Positions 34,746 to 45,891 are shown, counted from the first letter of the stretch. The stretch is 64,000 nt of DNA from Daucus carota subsp. sativus (GCF_001625215.2 NC_030386.2:15160545-15224544); one strand, 5' to 3'. A program made the numbers and translations. Notes: generated by a model from the letters alone, not told the origin.

Positions 34746-35357
34746 TAGTAGAGTCAACTTACTAAAATACAGTAGCTTATAGTTTTGGTTTTTAGCTTAT
34801 CATGTTCTAGATACCTAGCTCTCTTTTTCACAACAGAATTAGTTACAACATCTATCTCTCTTCTTGTAGATTCACTTTCATTCTACTGTATCAGATCACA
34901 GTAAACATCGATGGAGTTCTCTTGTTCTTTACACTAAGCTGAAGATGAAGAACTTAAGATGGTGTCAGGCTTTATTCTGCAATTTTCATCTTTTCTCTGC
35001 ATTCGTATGTGTTTGTGATGACGATCGTGATCTAAGTGAGTTTTTCGACTGTTCTTCAGTTAAACTCTCTAAAATGTGTCTTTTCCTGAATTTCGCTGAT
35101 TGTATCTTGTTGTTCCCCTGCAATTTTTCTGTTGTTCGTTGGTTAGGTCTTGATCTCTCTTTGTTGATTCGGTCTTGATCTCGCTCAACTTTATCTGAAA
35201 TCCAAATCCCAAATTCTGCTGTTTAATTTCTTGTTTTCATTTTATCATTATGTACAAATCTGTTTTGTTAAATGTTATTGATCATCTTCTTCCTGAAAAC
35301 TCGCAATGAAATCATGTAAATTGTGAATATCTGAATGCTGTGTTGGGAAACATTTCA
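34746..35357. other. Spacer before the gag relic, possibly its leader
   Basis: T-rich sequence with no recognised protein. It runs directly into the gag-like frame at 35358 and may be the leader or LTR end of the same decayed Copia element; no primer-binding site was recognised. Confidence 0.25.
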
Positions 35358-35882
35358 ATGGCAAACTTTGGATTTATCGATCCTACTCATTCTCATGCTA
35401 ATGAGAATACAATATTTCATCATTCCACAACTGTAACTGATAACAACTCTCATCCTCTGTACCCTCACAATAATGATCAACCTGGTATGGTTCTCATTCC
35501 CAAGAAACTTGGTAGAACTGAAAATTATGCTTCTTGGAAACATTCTATGCAAATTGCATTGTCTGCCAAGTGTCATTGGAGAGTATGCTGCTTCGCCTGA
35601 AAAATCTCCATTAGTTGCACACTGGAAGAGAGTAAATGATATAGTCATATAGTTATAACCTTGGCTCTAAAGACTGAATCTAATGACATTAGTAGTCGTA
35701 TGAACTACATGCACAGTGCTTTTAATGTTGAAATGATCTTGATGAAAGGTTTGCAGCTATTAGTTGGCACAAAATCTATGAAACACAAAGGGATTTGTTC
35801 AAATTGGAACAAGAAAATGACTCTGTCGAGTTATATTTCCACAAATTAATAGGCTATTGGGATGAGCTCAAGGCTCTTTAAC
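35358..35882 (+). pseudogene. Ty1/Copia gag fragment, frameshifted
   Basis: Translations in shifting frames give MANFGFIDPTH, GMVLIPKKLGRTENYASWK and MQIALSAK, then EYAASPEKSPLVAHWKRVND, SRMNYMHSAFNV, KIYETQRDLFKLEQ and ENDSVELYFHKL, GYWDELKAL. This order is the N-terminal gag (UBN2-type) region of plant Copia elements. Several stops and frameshifts interrupt it, and no zinc knuckle or pol follows. It is unrelated in sequence to the intact Copia downstream. Confidence 0.75.
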
Positions 35883-35894
35883 CTATGTTGTTGA

Positions 35895-36020
35895 GATTTC
35901 AGAATAAGATCATACTCTCATCAATCAAATGGAAAAAAAATGGGAGAGTTTGCAAGACTTGTTAGGATTAAACGAGACTTGTAGTAAAAAAACAAGGCAT
36001 GAAATATATAAATAAGAGAG
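35895..36020. repeat. Third copy of CDPK upstream DNA
   Basis: The segment shares TGCAAGACTTGTTA, AACTTGTAGTAAAA-like and ACAAGGTATGA-like sequence with 34440-34620 and with the region upstream of the intact CDPK (about 54100-54220), in the same orientation. It runs without a break into aconitase exon 19 sequence at about 36021, forming a chimeric junction. Confidence 0.65.
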
Positions 36021-37140
36021 AATGCATCGCAGTAATCTGGTTGAGATGGGCATCATTCCTCTCTTTGCTAAAAGACTGGCGAGGATGTAGATAAGCTTGG
36101 TTTGGCCAGACATGAACGCTTACTCTATAGACCTTTCAAGTAAAGTCAGCAACTCAACGCCTGGTCAAGATGTCACTGTCGCAACTGATAGTGGCAAATC
36201 TTTTACATGTACAGCACGGTTTGACACAGAGGTATATGACATATTTTGGTTTTCTTCTCTGCAACTTTTTGGACGAAGCTCTCCTGGGCTCCTTTACTTC
36301 TTAATCCCTTTACATGGCTTTCTTTAATACATGCAGGGTCCTGTTCCTTGACAACCGTGTGTTAAATAAGAGTTATCTAACACACTGTACGGGGGCCGTT
36401 ATATAGGCAATTCATATTCAACTCACTGTGATACTAATCACCAGTCATAGTACTTCTCATAATGTGGCTATTCAATAAGAAATGACTTGAATTTGCCCAT
36501 TATACTTCCCTAGTTTATGTTGTATGAATTTTGAACTTTGGTTGGTTGCTTCATCAGGTTGTGTTGAAATATTTTGATGACGGTGGCATCCTCCCATGTA
36601 TTATCCGAAGGGTACTGGTGCACAGCTATCGTTGTATGTGGACAGATTCTGGTTGTTGGATGAATATTCAACGATCAAGATCATAACAAAAATATAATAT
36701 GTCCGACGCTTAAAAAGCGCTGGATGAGGTCATTTTATCCCTGCCAGCACTTTTTAAAGGCGGGAACACGGAGCCTCATTCAACTTTATTTAAACGCCGG
36801 ACATATGTTATAATCCTGATCGTTGAATATTTATCCAACGACAAGAAAATCGTTGGTTGCATAGCCGGTCTATAGTTGTGGACCAGGACCCTTATCCGAA
36901 AAAGTGAATATCAAGTGACCATCTTATCATGTCAGATTGCGGGACCGATTACAATGGGAATCTGGAGTTGGATCCAGAATGGAGGTCTCATACCACCCGG
37001 ATGGCTATGTGGTGTCATAAGTGTTGTGACAATGGAACAAGCATTTTGTTTGTCCTTAATTGGAGGAGCAACTCAGCACATAACATTCAGCATGGAAGCG
37101 ATAAAATTTGGGAAATGTTATATGCGGAGCGAATTTTAAT
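36021..37140 (+). pseudogene. Aconitase 3'-end fragment (exon 19 part, intron, exon 20, 3' UTR)
   Basis: From CATCGCAGTAATCTGGTTGA the sequence follows aconitase exon 19 (28133 onward), then intron 19, exon 20 (from about 36558, giving LKYFDDGGILPC and IIR) and the 3' UTR (GAATATCAAGT, ATCTTATCATGT, GGAATCTGGA). Frameshifts near 36065 (CTCTCTTTGCTAAAAGACTGG) break the reading frame, and a 282-bp MITE interrupts the last codons. The intron is kept, so this arose by DNA duplication and not by retroposition. Confidence 0.9.
36610..36891. mobile_element. Mutator-like MITE, 282 bp, with 9-bp target duplication
   Basis: The 9-base sequence TTATCCGAA flanks the element on both sides (36601-36609 and 36892-36900). 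The ends GGGTACTGGTGCACAGCTAT and, on the other strand, GGGTCCTGGTCCACAACTAT match at about 17 of 20 positions. Inner arms also pair (GATGAATATTCAACGATCA against TGATCGTTGAATATTTATC). Nine-base duplications are typical of Mutator-like elements. No coding content. Confidence 0.85.
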
Positions 37141-37480
37141 ATCTAGAACAGTGTTACAGAAATCGGGAATCGGACCTAGTCGGTTGAGCCACCGATTCAA
37201 GGATTAATCGGAAATCGGGGATTAATCGGAAGGATTAATCGGAGTTAAAATCGGGTTTATTTTAATATTAAAATATTATTTAATATTTAGTTATTATTAT
37301 ATCAGCTATATAGTAACTAATATATCTACTATATTCATAAACTCTATAATTATTCATATTTAAAGTAATATAGTATTTTAATTTTAATAATTTATCACAT
37401 ATACTTTGATTAAGAAATATATATAAGGATTAATCGGATTTTGAAAATCGGATCGGTGGCCGACCTTGCAGGGGATTAAT

Positions 37481-38689
37481 TGATACTCTCAAGGTTTTGA
37501 TGATTACACTGCCAGCAAGCTAATAGCATAAAACTGATGCTTGTTAGCAAGCTATCAAAGTGATATATGCATGTGCTAACAGCTTAATGAGTTTCAGTGT
37601 TATGTTCAACTGTCAGCAAGCTTACAGGTTATCATTCAGGCTTATCAGCGAGCTCACAGCGTGAACAGAATAACAAATGGATAAGGATCTAAGTCGAAAA
37701 GCAAGGAGATTTATTAGGAATCGATTTGTAAGGACTTTAATATTTATATATGACTTATATAAATATTAGAGCTCAGTTTTAAATCAGAATTTCAAACAAA
37801 AACGATTTCCTAACTTATAGGAGTGTTTATCTCTATTTCGATCTTATCTAAAAACACATCCTATCTTATTTCAAATTATGGTTTTATACATAAACGTTTT
37901 ACTGAGTTGGTTTACAACGTTTCTACGCTTTTTACTCAGTAATCTTCACAAGTTTAAACGTTCAAATTGAGAACAAATTATACGTGAGTTCGGTTGGAAC
38001 AAGAACGTTGGAATTTGTTAGCAAATTGACCGTTGGACTTTGTGTATATAAACTTGAGTGTGGTTTCCGTTTTGATAAGAAAAAGAACAAGAACACACTT
38101 CAAGCTTCTGAAATACAACACACTTTCATTGCAAAATCTTTACTTGAGCTCTAGTACTTATATTTGATTATATATCTATATTGAGTTCATAGTTTCGGTT
38201 GTATTACACTCATACATTGTATTGTTCAAAGTGTAAAGGTTTGTTGCTGTGTATCGAGCTTGTGAAACAAGGGAACAAGGGGACTAGTTAGCTAGAAGAG
38301 TATACTTGGGAAGTATAGGTCTTGGAGAGCTTTTGGTTCGTGGTTCAGGGGTTTCAGCAAGCTGATAACAGGAACAAGGGATAAAGGGAGTTATATTATT
38401 GAATCATTGTAATCGTTGACATTATTGATTAATAATATAATCTCTTACCAGTTGGTAGGGGACCAGGACGTAGACCATTAGGGTTAGGGGTCGAACCTGG
38501 CTAAAATTCTCTGTGTTGCTAGCTTACTGATTATATCTGTTTTGCATTGCATCTGCATTGTTAGCTAGCTGACTGGTTACTCTGAAATTAACAGCAAGCT
38601 GTATGTGACAGTATAAATATTCGGTAACATTAAAAATCGGTCATATTAGCCATAACACCTATTCACCCCCCTCTAGGTGTGTAATTTCA
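37481..38689 (+). repeat. 5' LTR
   Basis: 1209 bases, TG...CA ends. The stretch near 38045 (GTGTATATAAACTTGAGTG) holds a TATATAAA promoter element for the element's own transcript, which would start at about 38075. It carries five copies of CAGCAAGCT(G/A/T) or close variants. Confidence 0.95.
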
Positions 38690-38691
38690 AT

Positions 38692-38703
38692 TGGTATCAG
38701 AGC
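38692..38703 (+). other. Primer-binding site for initiator methionine tRNA
   Basis: TGGTATCAGAGC lies two bases after the 5' LTR and is complementary to the 3' end of plant initiator tRNA-Met, the usual Copia primer. Confidence 0.9.
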
Positions 38704-38748
38704 GAGGTTTGTACTAATACTTCTGTAACAGGAATAGTATCGATCGAT

Positions 38749-40719
38749 ATGGCTGATAACTTTCAGGGAAAGTCCGATTTTAGAGCTCCTCTCCTCACGG
38801 GTTCTGACAACTACAATTGGTGGAAAGGCCAAATGGAGGCTCATCTATCCAGAGATCCCCTAATGCAAAGAGTTGTGCAAAGAGGTCCTTATGAATATCG
38901 TGATAGCGATGGCAAAGTCAAGGACGTTGATGTTCTCACAGCGGACGAGCTATCAAAGGTTGCTGCCAATGGAAAAGCAAGGAGTACATTAATCAATGGG
39001 CTGAATCAAGCTGAATATGACAAGGTCTCTTCTCTCAAATCTGCAAAAGAAATTTGGGATGCATTGGAGACATATCACGAAGGCTCAAAGGCATTAAAGA
39101 AAGTCAAGCTCGGGAAGCTTATGAAAGAATTTGGAAGCTTTGCTATCAAGAAGGGAGAATCCATTCGAGAAAGCCAAGCTAGATTCCAAGTCACTCTCAA
39201 CAGTCTTGAAAGACTTGGCAAAAAGATTCCTCAATCGGAAATCAACATGAATATTCTAAATGCTGTTCCATTCGAATATGGTGCCAAGGTCACAGCATTG
39301 GAGTCAGCTCTCAACATTGATACTATGGATCACCTGGCTATATTTGCTGAGTTGGAACAATTTGAAGCAAAGATTGAAGCTAACAGCTCAGAAAGCAGCA
39401 AGCTGCCAACAGAGAAAATGAAGAATCTTGCACTGCACTCCTCTGTCAGCAAGCTGGAAACAGATGAGGAAACAGAATCAGATGAGGATCTAGCTCTTAT
39501 GTCCAGGAAAATCAAGAGAATGATTGAAAAGAAAAACAAAATGAAGCGAGAAAAGGGCAAAGCTTTTGGTGCAAAGAAAGATCCAAAGGATGATGCATGT
39601 TTTGAATGTGGCAAGAAAGGACATTTCAAAAGGGATTGCTACAAGCTGAAAAACAAGTCAAAGCCGCCTAGACAGCAAGCTGATTACAAGAATAAAAAGA
39701 AATCCAAGGCACTCCTAACTTGGAGTGATGATGAAGATGAATCAGCTTCTGATGATTCTAGTGATGAGATGGTTAACTTGGCTCTTGTTGGTCTCGATGG
39801 CTCAATTGATACAACGGATTCAGATACGGACACTAACAGTGAGGTAAACTCTATTAATTCTGAATTACATGCTATTGATACAACTACTTGTGAACTAACC
39901 ATGCAGGATAAGAGTTGTTCATCAATAATGGAACTTATTGATCTTAAGAATGAGAATTATGAGCTCGAGAAAGAAAACGTTCATTTGAAGAAAGTCATAG
40001 GTGATTTCTTGAATGAAAAGAGTGCCAAAGCTAGTAGTGGAATCATTGCTGCCCTCAAGGAACAGATCTCACAACTTGAAGGGAACAACATGCAAATCCA
40101 AAGAAGGAATGATACACTCATGAAGGAACTCAGCTCGCTGAGAGCAGATCTTAAAGCTAAGGATGCAAGCTTGGAGGCGTTCGAGTTAAGCAAATCTCAA
40201 AGCTTAGCCGAAATCTCTATTCAAGCTGAAAAGATCAAATCATTGGAGCAAGAAGTCAAAGATCTTCAGAAAGCCATGGGAAAGTTTGTTCAAGGAGAAG
40301 AAAGTCTCAAATCTATAATGAAACAAGCTAAAGGTTCTCATGACAAAGGAGGCATTGGTGCAGCTTCTACATCCACCTCTTCAATGAGATATGAAGGGAA
40401 AAATGGCATTCCATATAATTATGCCATGCCTTGGGTGACTTGTCACAAGTGTGGAAAGAAGGGCCATCTTGCTAATAATTGTCCAATGAAGAATTCTCAA
40501 TCAGCAAGCTGGGGAAGGAAGTCAGCTCACTGGCAGTATGCTGACAACAGAAACAGACAGAAGACAGCTCCAGGACAGAATGCTGATAAGACCAGCAGAA
40601 CATGGAAGAAGAGTTCTAAAGTGGTCCAAATGTGGATCAAGAAATCTGATCTTAATGTTCTATATGTTTTATCAACTAACACTACTGGACCCAACAAAAT
40701 TTGGGTACCAAAACATTGA
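38749..40719 (+). CDS. gag: Copia Gag (capsid/nucleocapsid), 656 residues
   Basis: The start at 38749 (MADNFQGKSDF) follows the primer site by 45 bases; the upstream in-frame codons overlap the LTR and primer site and are not expected to be translated. Gag forms the virus-like particle that packages element RNA. Order: N-terminal gag region (FRAPLLTGSDNYNWWKGQME, EIWDALETYHEGS, LGKLMKEFGSFAIKKGESI), an acidic serine-rich stretch, a first CCHC knuckle (CFECGKKGHFKRDC, 39598-39639), a long coiled-coil region (about 39930-40320), and a second knuckle (CHKCGKKGHLANNC, 40441-40482). Two knuckles separated by about 270 residues of coiled coil is typical of large Copia gags such as SIRE. It ends KIWVPKH and TGA. 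The word CAGCAAGCTG occurs four times in this frame and is read in all three phases. Confidence 0.9.
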   Translation: MADNFQGKSDFRAPLLTGSDNYNWWKGQMEAHLSRDPLMQRVVQRGPYEYRDSDGKVKDVDVLTADELSKVAANGKARSTLINGLNQAEYDKVSSLKSAKEIWDALETYHEGSKALKKVKLGKLMKEFGSFAIKKGESIRESQARFQVTLNSLERLGKKIPQSEINMNILNAVPFEYGAKVTALESALNIDTMDHLAIFAELEQFEAKIEANSSESSKLPTEKMKNLALHSSVSKLETDEETESDEDLALMSRKIKRMIEKKNKMKREKGKAFGAKKDPKDDACFECGKKGHFKRDCYKLKNKSKPPRQQADYKNKKKSKALLTWSDDEDESASDDSSDEMVNLALVGLDGSIDTTDSDTDTNSEVNSINSELHAIDTTTCELTMQDKSCSSIMELIDLKNENYELEKENVHLKKVIGDFLNEKSAKASSGIIAALKEQISQLEGNNMQIQRRNDTLMKELSSLRADLKAKDASLEAFELSKSQSLAEISIQAEKIKSLEQEVKDLQKAMGKFVQGEESLKSIMKQAKGSHDKGGIGAASTSTSSMRYEGKNGIPYNYAMPWVTCHKCGKKGHLANNCPMKNSQSASWGRKSAHWQYADNRNRQKTAPGQNADKTSRTWKKSSKVVQMWIKKSDLNVLYVLSTNTTGPNKIWVPKH

Positions 40720-40741
40720 GTTGTTTGTGTTTGTTTTGTAG

Positions 40742-43700
40742 GTTTGTCTCGTGTCTAAAGTAAAGCCAAATCAATGGATATTGGATAGTGGATGCACTAG
40801 GCACATGAGTGGAGACAAATCTCAGTTTCTAAGCTTGAAGATGAAGAAGGGTGGACGTGTCACAATTGGTGATAGCAAAACTCTTCCTATTCTTGGCAAA
40901 GGAACTATAGGTAATAGTATCATTTCTATTAACAAGGTACAATATGTCAAAGGTCTTACTTATAACTTGCTTAGTATAAGTCAGTTATTTGATGATGGTC
41001 ATATTGTTAACTTTGGTAAGAATGAATGTACTATACTTGTTGGTGCTAACAAAACTCCTCTAGTTGCAAAACGAGAAGGAAATATATATGTTTTGAACTT
41101 TGAAGAACAGGAGGCAGGTGTTTGTTTAGCAGCTGTGGATAATAATCCAGAAATTTGGCATAGAAGGCTTGGACATGCTCATATGGATCATCTCAGCAAG
41201 CTGTCAGCAAAGAAGATTGTTCGAGGACTACCAAAGCTTAAGTATGTCAAGATGGAGACATGTTCTGCTTGTCAATTGGGAAAGCAAACAAGGACTCCAC
41301 ATAAGGCAAAGAAAATGGTATCTTCTTCTAAACCTTTAGAGCTTCTTCACTTGGATCTCTTTGGTCCCGAAGCTTATAAGAGTATTGGAGGTAAACAATA
41401 TGCCTTTGTCATTGTTGATGATTATTCTAGATTCACTTGGGTATTATTCTTGCGTACTAAAGATTGTGCTTTTAGTGAATTTGAGAAACTAATCAAGTTG
41501 CTTGAGAACAAACTAGATACAAGACTTGTAGGTATTCGAAGTGATCATGGTGGGGAATTCCAAAAAGACTTCATTACTTATTGTGAAGAAAGAGGAATCT
41601 CACATGAGTTCTCAGCACCTCGTACACCTCAGCAAAATGGAGTTGTAGAGCGTAAGAATAGGTCCTTACAAGAAACAGCTAGGACATTGCTGCAGGAGAG
41701 CAAGCTGCCAAGAAGCTTTTGGGCAGAAGCTGTCAACACAGCAAGCTATGTTCTTAACAGAGTGCTTATCAGGCCAATCCTCAACAAGACTCCTTATGAA
41801 TTGCTAAGGAAAAAGAAGCCTAACATTAGCTACTTCAGAGTGTTTGGATCTAAGTGCTTCGTACTCAAAACCATTGATAGGGATGGTAAATTCGACTCTA
41901 AATCTTATGAAGCTATATTTTTAGGTTATTCTTTAACAAGTCGTGCTTATAGAGTATATAATCTTGCTAAACATACTGTTGAAGAGTCTATTGATGTTTC
42001 ATTTCAAGAGTCTACTGATGATCTTGCAAGGGATGAGGAAGAATGTGCAGGTACAGGTACTAGCAGCAAGCTGACAGTGCAGGAAACTGGAGATCAGCAA
42101 GCTGACAAGTCAACTGCCACAACTTCAGAAGGCAATAAAGCTACTGAATCCACTCCATCTCTTGAGGAAACTTTGGATAAGATGTCTAAGCTCACATTGG
42201 ATGAATCCAGAGGTCAAACTTCATCAGCAAGCCAAAATGTTGTTGATCAGACTCCTCCAAGGCAGACTACAAGGAATGAAGAGGTCATAGCTCAACATAA
42301 TCTACCAAAGTCAACTAGAACAGTGAAGAATCATCCTCCTCAGTTGATCATTGGAGATAAATCAGCTGGAATCAAGACGAGGAAAGCTCAAGCCAACATT
42401 TGTGCTTATGCTGCCTTCATAGCTCAAGAGGAACCAAAGAATGTTCAAGAAGCTTTACAAGATGAAAATTGGATCATGGCAATGCAAGAAGAACTCAACC
42501 AATTTGAAAGATGTGATGTTTGGGAACTTGTAGATCCACCAGAGGATGCTTCAATTGTTGGAACCAAATGGGTATTCAAGAATAAAGTTGATGAATTTGG
42601 TACTATCACTCGAAACAAAGCTAGACTTGTTGCACAAGGATACAATCAGCAAGAAGGAATTGATTTTGATCAAACTTATGCTCCGGTTGCAAGATTGGAA
42701 TCTATTAGGATGCTATTGTCATTTGCATGCTACAAGAAGTTCAAGCTACATCAAATGGACGTCAAAAGTGCATTCTTAAATGGATATCTAAAGGAAGAAG
42801 TCTATGTCAAGCAACCACCAGGATTCGAGGATGAAAAATATCCTAACCGTGTCTACAAGCTTAAGAAGGCACTATATGGGTTAAGGCAAGCACCTCGATC
42901 ATGGTATGAAAGGTTAAGTGAATTTTTGATCAAAAATGGTTTCATTAGAGGTAAAATTGATCCTACTTTGTTTACTATCTTTAAAGGTCAAGATATATTA
43001 GTTGTTCAAATATATGTGGATGATATTATATTTGGATCTACTAATGATTCTTTGTGTAAGTGGTTTTCAAAGTGCATGCATAGTGAGTTTGATATGAGCA
43101 TGATGGGAGAGCTCAATTATTTCTTGGGGCTTCAAATTAAGCAAACTCCAGAAGGAATTTATGTGCATCAATCCAAATATATCAAGAATCTACTCAAAAG
43201 ATTTGGATATGAGAATATCAAGGCGAAATCAACACCGATGAGCGTTGTCAGCAAGCTGACAGCAGATGAAAATGGTAAAGATGTTGATATTCGAATGTAT
43301 AGAGGTATGATTGGAAGTTTACTCTATCTTACAGCCTCTAGACCTGATATTATGTATAGTGTTTGTGTTTGTGCTAGATTTCAAGCAAAACCAAAGGATT
43401 CTCACTTACAAGCTGTTAAAAGAATATTTAAATATTTAAGTGGAACTATTACTTTGGGCTTATTCTATCCTATCACAAATGCTTTTGATCTTGTTGGGTA
43501 TAGTGATGCAGATTATGCAGGTAGTCAAACTGATAGAAAAAGTACAAGTGGTGTTTGTGCATTTTTGGGTCAAAGCTTAGTTTCTTGGTTAAGCAAGAAG
43601 CAAACTTCAGTTGCTCTATCTACGGCTGAGGGGGAGTATTTGGCAGCTGGTAGCTGTTGCTCTCAAATGCTATGGATGAGACAACAATTGAAGGACTTTG

Positions 43701-43966
43701 GAATCAAATGCAAGCAAACTCCTATCTTTTGTGACAACACAAGTACAATCAACATTTCAGAAAATCCAGTCAATCATTCAAGGACAAAGCATATTGATGT
43801 TCGACATCATTTTCTGAGAGACAATGTTGCAAAAGGTGCTGTCAAGCTGATTTTTGTGGCTACAGCAGATCAGCTAGCTGACATCTTCACAAAACCTCTT
43901 CCTGAAGAACGATATGTTGTGCTGAGAAGGGAATTGGGTATGTGTGATGTGCAGTCAGCAAGCTAA
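40742..43966 (+). CDS. pol: Copia Pol polyprotein (protease, integrase, RT, RNase H)
   Basis: An uninterrupted frame of 1074 codons plus TAA opens just after a TAG at 40739-40741. The aspartic protease site DSG is at 40784-40792 ([13 protein letters not shown]). The integrase has an HHCC finger ([13 protein letters not shown] to CSACQLGK) and D-D-E residues ([30 protein letters not shown]). Reverse transcriptase has [19 protein letters not shown] and YVDD at 43013-43024. RNase H has [26 protein letters not shown] and [13 protein letters not shown]. The frame has no ATG before the protease and is +1 relative to gag, so expression needs frameshifting, splicing or internal initiation. No inactivating mutation is seen within pol. 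Confidence 0.93.
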   Translation, partial: VCLVSKVKPNQWILDSGCTRHMSGDKSQFLSLKMKKGGRVTIGDSKTLPILGKGTIGNSIISINKVQYVKGLTYNLLSISQLFDDGHIVNFGKNECTILVGANKTPLVAKREGNIYVLNFEEQEAGVCLAAVDNNPEIWHRRLGHAHMDHLSKLSAKKIVRGLPKLKYVKMETCSACQLGKQTRTPHKAKKMVSSSKPLELLHLDLFGPEAYKSIGGKQYAFVIVDDYSRFTWVLFLRTKDCAFSEFEKLIKLLENKLDTRLVGIRSDHGGEFQKDFITYCEERGISHEFSAPRTPQQNGVVERKNRSLQETARTLLQESKLPRSFWAEAVNTASYVLNRVLIRPILNKTPYELLRKKKPNISYFRVFGSKCFVLKTIDRDGKFDSKSYEAIFLGYSLTSRAYRVYNLAKHTVEESIDVSFQESTDDLARDEEECAGTGTSSKLTVQETGDQQADKSTATTSEGNKATESTPSLEETLDKMSKLTLDESRGQTSSASQNVVDQTPPRQTTRNEEVIAQHNLPKSTRTVKNHPPQLIIGDKSAGIKTRKAQANICAYAAFIAQEEPKNVQEALQDENWIMAMQEELNQFERCDVWELVDPPEDASIVGTKWVFKNKVDEFGTITRNKARLVAQGYNQQEGIDFDQTYAPVARLESIRMLLSFACYKKFKLHQMDVKSAFLNGYLKEEVYVKQPPGFEDEKYPNRVYKLKKALYGLRQAPRSWYERLSEFLIKNGFIRGKIDPTLFTIFKGQDILVVQIYVDDIIFGSTNDSLCKWFSKCMHSEFDMSMMGELNYFLGLQIKQTPEGIYVHQSKYIKNLLKRFGYENIKAKSTPMSVVSKLTADENGKDVDIRMYRGMIGSLLYLTASRPDIMYSVCVCARFQAKPKDSHLQAVKRIFKYLSGTITLGLFYPITNAFDLVGYSDADYAGSQTDRKSTSGVCAFLGQSLVSWLSKKQTSVALSTAEGEYLAAGSCCSQMLWMRQQLKDFGIKCKQTPIFCDNTSTINISENPVNHSRTKHIDVRHHFLRDNVAKGAVKLIFVATADQLADIFTKPLPEERYVVLRRELGMCDVQSAS

Positions 43967-44253
43967 TAAGCTTGGTCCGGGTACTATCAGCTTACTCTCT
44001 GTACTTTACATATTGTTAATTATTTTTGCATGCGGGTCAGTTTAAGAGTTTATTTGCAGTTTAGGATAATTAATTAACTATCCGTTATGTGCTGATTTAC
44101 ATGAATTTATGTGTTGAATTTTTCTACGTGATTATGTGATAATCTATGTGAATTTAAGAATAGGCTAAATTCAAATTTTAGGAGTTGCTATTTAAGTGGA
44201 GATCTGATAAGATTAGTTAACTTAGATTTGTTTGTATATTTATCTAATATATT

Positions 44254-45891
44254 ATGTCGTTTCTCCGAAAAATTAGTTTTAAAGATTTAATCCCTAAATC
44301 CTCTCCCGAAATCATTATCAAAAGATTTTTAAAATCTATCCTAACTCCGAGTCTATACAGTTTCTTCTTTAAAAGCTCTCAACAACCCACTAGGGTTTTA
44401 TCTCTCTTCACAAATCGACTCTTTCTCTTCACCATTGCGACAATCGGCGCTCGGGTAGCTATGAAGAAGAAGACTAGAGCATCAATGAAGACATCCACTT
44501 CTGGTTCAGTCACCAAACGGAGGTTAATCGATGAGGATGATATCGACATTGATCCTGATTTGGTCGATATCGAAAGTAGTGATGAGAAGTCTGGGGCTCC
44601 GAAGGTGGAGAAGTCGGGCAAGAAGGCTCGCTTGTTAGCTGAAGAAAAGCCAGATGTTCTGGGTCTTGATGATCGCAAGATTATTTTGGGGAAACCTCTA
44701 TCGGGTAAAGTTTTCTTTAACTGTGGCGTAGTTAAGCTCTTTACTGATTTAGGTTTTGAGTCATTCTTAATTGATATGCCTAAGACTTGCTATCCCACTC
44801 TTGTTCGTGAGTTTTATGTCAATCTTCAATCGAACACTTCGGGTCATTATGTTTCGCATGTAAACAACACTAAAATCACATTGTCTTCTCTGTTTTTGAA
44901 TGCCATTCTGAAAACCCCTCCATCTTTTGTGTCGATCTATACTAAGCGTGGGTTTAAGCAGTTTGATGATTTTGATGTTAAACAACAGTTTAATGTGTTG
45001 TTTGGGGTTGATGGTCCAGTAGATACTTTTCCCTCTACTACTCAAATATTGCCTTTAGCTCATGCTGTTTTTAGGGTCTCTATTGAAAATTTGAGTCCTA
45101 GGTTGGGAACTCGTTCCAATCTTTCTGCACAAGATGTTGTTGTTGTTTCCATGTTGTTGGCTGGGAAACAATTTGATTTGGGGGATTTAGTTTTGAACAA
45201 TATGATTTCTGCTGTTGAAGGGAAAACCACTGCTGGTTTACCTTATGGGTTACTCCTCACTAGGATTTTTGAGTGGTATGGAGTAAGTTTGGATGGTGTT
45301 GAGTCCATTGCTGCCAAAGAATTTCTAGATGTTAAGTGTTTAGCTCAGTCCAACTTGAAAGTTGAGAAAGATGGTTCGTTGTCGGTTGTGGAGGTTCCGG
45401 TTGCTCCTACTCCACAAGTTTCTCCAGTTCCCTCTGCTTCTATTGATCTTGGTATTCCTGCAAAGGATATTCTTGAGTTTATGGATGAACTTCGTGACAA
45501 TCATAAGCAGTTGGTGGATGGTCAGAAACAGCTTTCTGAACAGATGGAGGAATTGTCAAATCAGTTCGATTTTTGGAAAGATATTGTCTTTGGAGGGAAA
45601 ACTGGTAATTCTCCTGAGAAGTGCAGTTCTGGAAGTTTTGGGTATGAGTTACGCAAGCGGATGTTTGGGTCTTGCGGGTCTTCTGATGTTAAGTTCACTT
45701 TTACTTCTACGGATGAGGCTACTGAGAGTCCAAGGCCACGTACTGCGATGGATGCTCTACAGGAAGCTGCTGGCACAGTTCAAAAGGATGCAGCTGGGAA
45801 TGTGATGGTGGCTGAAGCTCTTGCTGCTGTGGAGCTTGCCAAGAAGTTGGGCTCTGAGAAGGAGAAGTCTGTGGACGATGACGAGGCTTAA
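44254..45891 (+). CDS. Third ORF of the Copia element, env-like or Transposase_32-like, 545 residues
   Basis: The frame lies between pol and the 3' LTR in the sense orientation. The first ~65 residues contain a hydrophobic patch (RLFLFTIATIGARVAM). Basic clusters follow (MKKKTRASMK, VTKRR, KSGKKAR), mixed with acidic stretches, and an inner start at 44461 would begin with the basic part. The middle (FYVNLQSNTSGHYVSHVNN, KITLSSLFLNAIL) resembles the plant transposon-associated 'putative plant transposon protein' domain. About residues 410-440 (FMDELRDNHKQLVDGQKQL) form a likely coiled coil, and the end is A/E-rich. SIRE-type elements carry an ORF in this place called env-like. Its function is unknown; no clear signal peptide or fusion motif is seen. 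The word CAGCAAGCTG is absent here. Confidence 0.75.
   Translation: MSFLRKISFKDLIPKSSPEIIIKRFLKSILTPSLYSFFFKSSQQPTRVLSLFTNRLFLFTIATIGARVAMKKKTRASMKTSTSGSVTKRRLIDEDDIDIDPDLVDIESSDEKSGAPKVEKSGKKARLLAEEKPDVLGLDDRKIILGKPLSGKVFFNCGVVKLFTDLGFESFLIDMPKTCYPTLVREFYVNLQSNTSGHYVSHVNNTKITLSSLFLNAILKTPPSFVSIYTKRGFKQFDDFDVKQQFNVLFGVDGPVDTFPSTTQILPLAHAVFRVSIENLSPRLGTRSNLSAQDVVVVSMLLAGKQFDLGDLVLNNMISAVEGKTTAGLPYGLLLTRIFEWYGVSLDGVESIAAKEFLDVKCLAQSNLKVEKDGSLSVVEVPVAPTPQVSPVPSASIDLGIPAKDILEFMDELRDNHKQLVDGQKQLSEQMEELSNQFDFWKDIVFGGKTGNSPEKCSSGSFGYELRKRMFGSCGSSDVKFTFTSTDEATESPRPRTAMDALQEAAGTVQKDAAGNVMVAEALAAVELAKKLGSEKEKSVDDDEA

Noticed and set aside
39330..40193. Antisense ORFs within gag
   Set aside because: They arise from codon composition of gag on the other strand; the sense frame has zinc knuckles and coiled coil.
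44379..45805. Other-frame and antisense ORFs over the third Copia ORF, including a 147-codon frame at 45362
   Set aside because: The 545-codon frame contains them fully and has the better composition and position.
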